This document shows positions 63,701-64,000 of a stretch of DNA of 64,000 nucleotides, piece after piece. Source of the DNA: Karalla daura. Lineage: Eukaryota; Chordata; Actinopteri; Chaetodontiformes; Leiognathidae. How positions within the stretch are numbered: position 1 is the first letter of the stretch; the number at the start of each line of letters is the position of its first letter. The stretch is taken from the NCBI GenBank assembly GCA_029224185.1, contig JANZKI010000027.1:992001-1056000 (forward strand). Direction: 5' to 3'. Under the pieces are notes generated by a model. The model had not been told where the DNA came from and searched no databases. It saw only the letters and a list, made by a program, of their open reading frames with translations. Position numbers and translations under genes: made by a program.

Positions 63701-64000
63701 GGCCTGTTGCTGCACTGCGTATGGGCAAATGGTGCACGTATCAACAACCTTTTTCAAAGCGCTTTTCCCCGCAGTCTCCTATGCAGGGGGCTGTAAACAG
63801 GCTCAACTAAGCGTTCCAAACACTTTTCAGGCCTGTTGCTGCACTGCGTATGGGCCAATGGTGCACGAATCAACAAACTTTTTTGTTTGTTTTTGTTTGT
63901 CAACAAACTTTTTCAAAGCGCTTGTCCCTGCAGTCTCCTATGCAGGGGGCTGCAAACAGGCTCAACTATGCGTCCTAAACACTTTTCAGGCCTGTTGCTT
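60751..64000 (+). repeat. Right-end mixed block
   Basis: Long units are at 60751, 61684, 61972 and 63836. About 60910-61430 recurs at 62933-63450 (offset 2,023), sharing the GCGCTGTTCCCCGCAG and GTCAACAGGCTCAACTAAGC units. It contains the 62.1-kb rearrangement, described separately. Private changes include GCGATTGTCC near 61608, CCATGTGGGGGG near 61627 and CCCATAAAGGGGG near 61915. The array continues past the window end. Confidence 0.78.
62104..62220 (+). repeat. Rearranged monomer, the only break inside the unit structure
   Basis: Three changes lie within about 115 bp. ATGCGTCCTAAACACTTT at 62104-62121 is repeated at 62126-62143 after the 4-base joint ACAC (+22). The stretch between GGCCT and GCGTATGG is CTTG instead of GTTGCTGCACT (-7). 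AAAGCGCTTTT at 62195-62205 is repeated at 62208-62218 (+13). The net +28 accounts exactly for the displaced spacing between anchors 61972 and 62288. Confidence 0.9.

Larger units (their letters stand above)
1..64000 (+). repeat. Satellite DNA array, 129/159-bp monomers, about 480 units, head to tail
   Basis: The anchor TTGCTGCAC (sometimes TTTGCTGCAC or TTGCTTCAC) recurs every 129 bp, or every 159 bp where a 30-bp insertion is present, from the first bases to the last. All units point the same way. Landmarks in order within a unit are CAGGCCTG, TTGCTGCACTGCGTATGGGC, CCAATGGTGCACGTATCAAC, AAAGCGCTTTTCCCCGCAG, TCTCCCATGCAGGGGGCTG and AGCGTTCTAAACACTTTT. The window starts and ends inside monomers, so the array continues beyond both sides. 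No unique spacer, transposon, tRNA, rRNA or gene-like sequence interrupts it. The uniform orientation and nested duplications fit growth by unequal exchange or amplification. Function is unknown; a centromeric, pericentromeric or subtelomeric satellite is possible but nothing here decides it. Confidence 0.97.

Noticed and set aside
87..63796. Dozens of small plus-strand ORFs of 67-125 codons in the other two frames (MLHCVWANGARINKLF type)
   Set aside because: They are the same monomer read in other frames, bounded by the TAA in GGCTGTAAAC or in CAACTAAGC and TTCTAAAC.
1..64000. CRISPR array
   Set aside because: Units are contiguous with no variable spacers between constant repeats, and units are far too long and similar.
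1..64000. CENP-B box
   Set aside because: I looked for the TTCG....A..CGGG pattern on both strands. The nearest, GTTCGAAACACTTTTC, lacks the CGGG end.
1..64000. Bacterial repeat-protein or surface-adhesin gene
   Set aside because: No ribosome binding site, signal peptide, anchor or unique flank is visible, and the HOR nesting with CpG decay is typical of eukaryotic satellites.
1..64000. Telomeric or rDNA repeat
   Set aside because: No short G-rich telomere unit and no rRNA-like sequence occur anywhere in the monomer.

Overview
The whole 64 kb window is one uninterrupted satellite DNA array. I find no sequence in it that is not a copy or a rearranged copy of a single monomer family, and I call no gene. 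The basic unit is 129 bp. A second form is 159 bp and carries a 30-bp insertion. Counting by eye from a fixed anchor (TTGCTGCAC), I place 70 long units. The remaining length fits about 410 short units, so about 480 units in all, head to tail on the plus strand. The consensus is about 50% G+C with five CpG per unit.

A long homogeneous array with nested higher-order repeats (HORs), and CpG sites that decay by transition, points to a nuclear eukaryotic genome with cytosine methylation. I cannot name the species or the chromosomal position. The window reaches neither edge of the array.

Layout: 1-2.7 kb is a mixed block whose first ~560 bp recur 1,608 bp downstream. 2.66-9.56 kb holds two copies of a 3,503-bp HOR (26 units, 5 long, one shared 1-bp deletion). 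9.3-11.8 kb is a mosaic of pieces from 1-1.1 kb and 6.1-7.4 kb. 11.66-12.49 kb is a 417-bp tandem duplication. 12.2-21.6 kb is a nested HOR domain with offsets of 2,343, 2,988, 3,276 and 5,331 bp. 24.38-40.40 kb is a head-to-tail duplication of a 60-unit block (7,946 and about 8,075 bp). 40.4-46.6 kb is mixed and holds the most diverged monomers. 46.8-50.4 kb lacks long units. 49.9-54.8 kb is a 2,511-bp HOR, parts of which recur at 59.0-60.75 kb. 62.10-62.22 kb holds the only rearrangement inside a monomer.

Because 129 and 30 are both multiples of three, one plus-strand frame stays open through many units and gives very long ORFs, the largest 5,334 codons. I read these as a by-product of the repeat. 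The frame is broken about 20 times by indels and nonsense changes, some of them copied along with HORs, and most sites that distinguish monomer types change the amino acid. No RNA gene, transposon or CRISPR array was recognised. Offsets were derived by hand from the sequence, and HOR boundaries are accurate to about one monomer.
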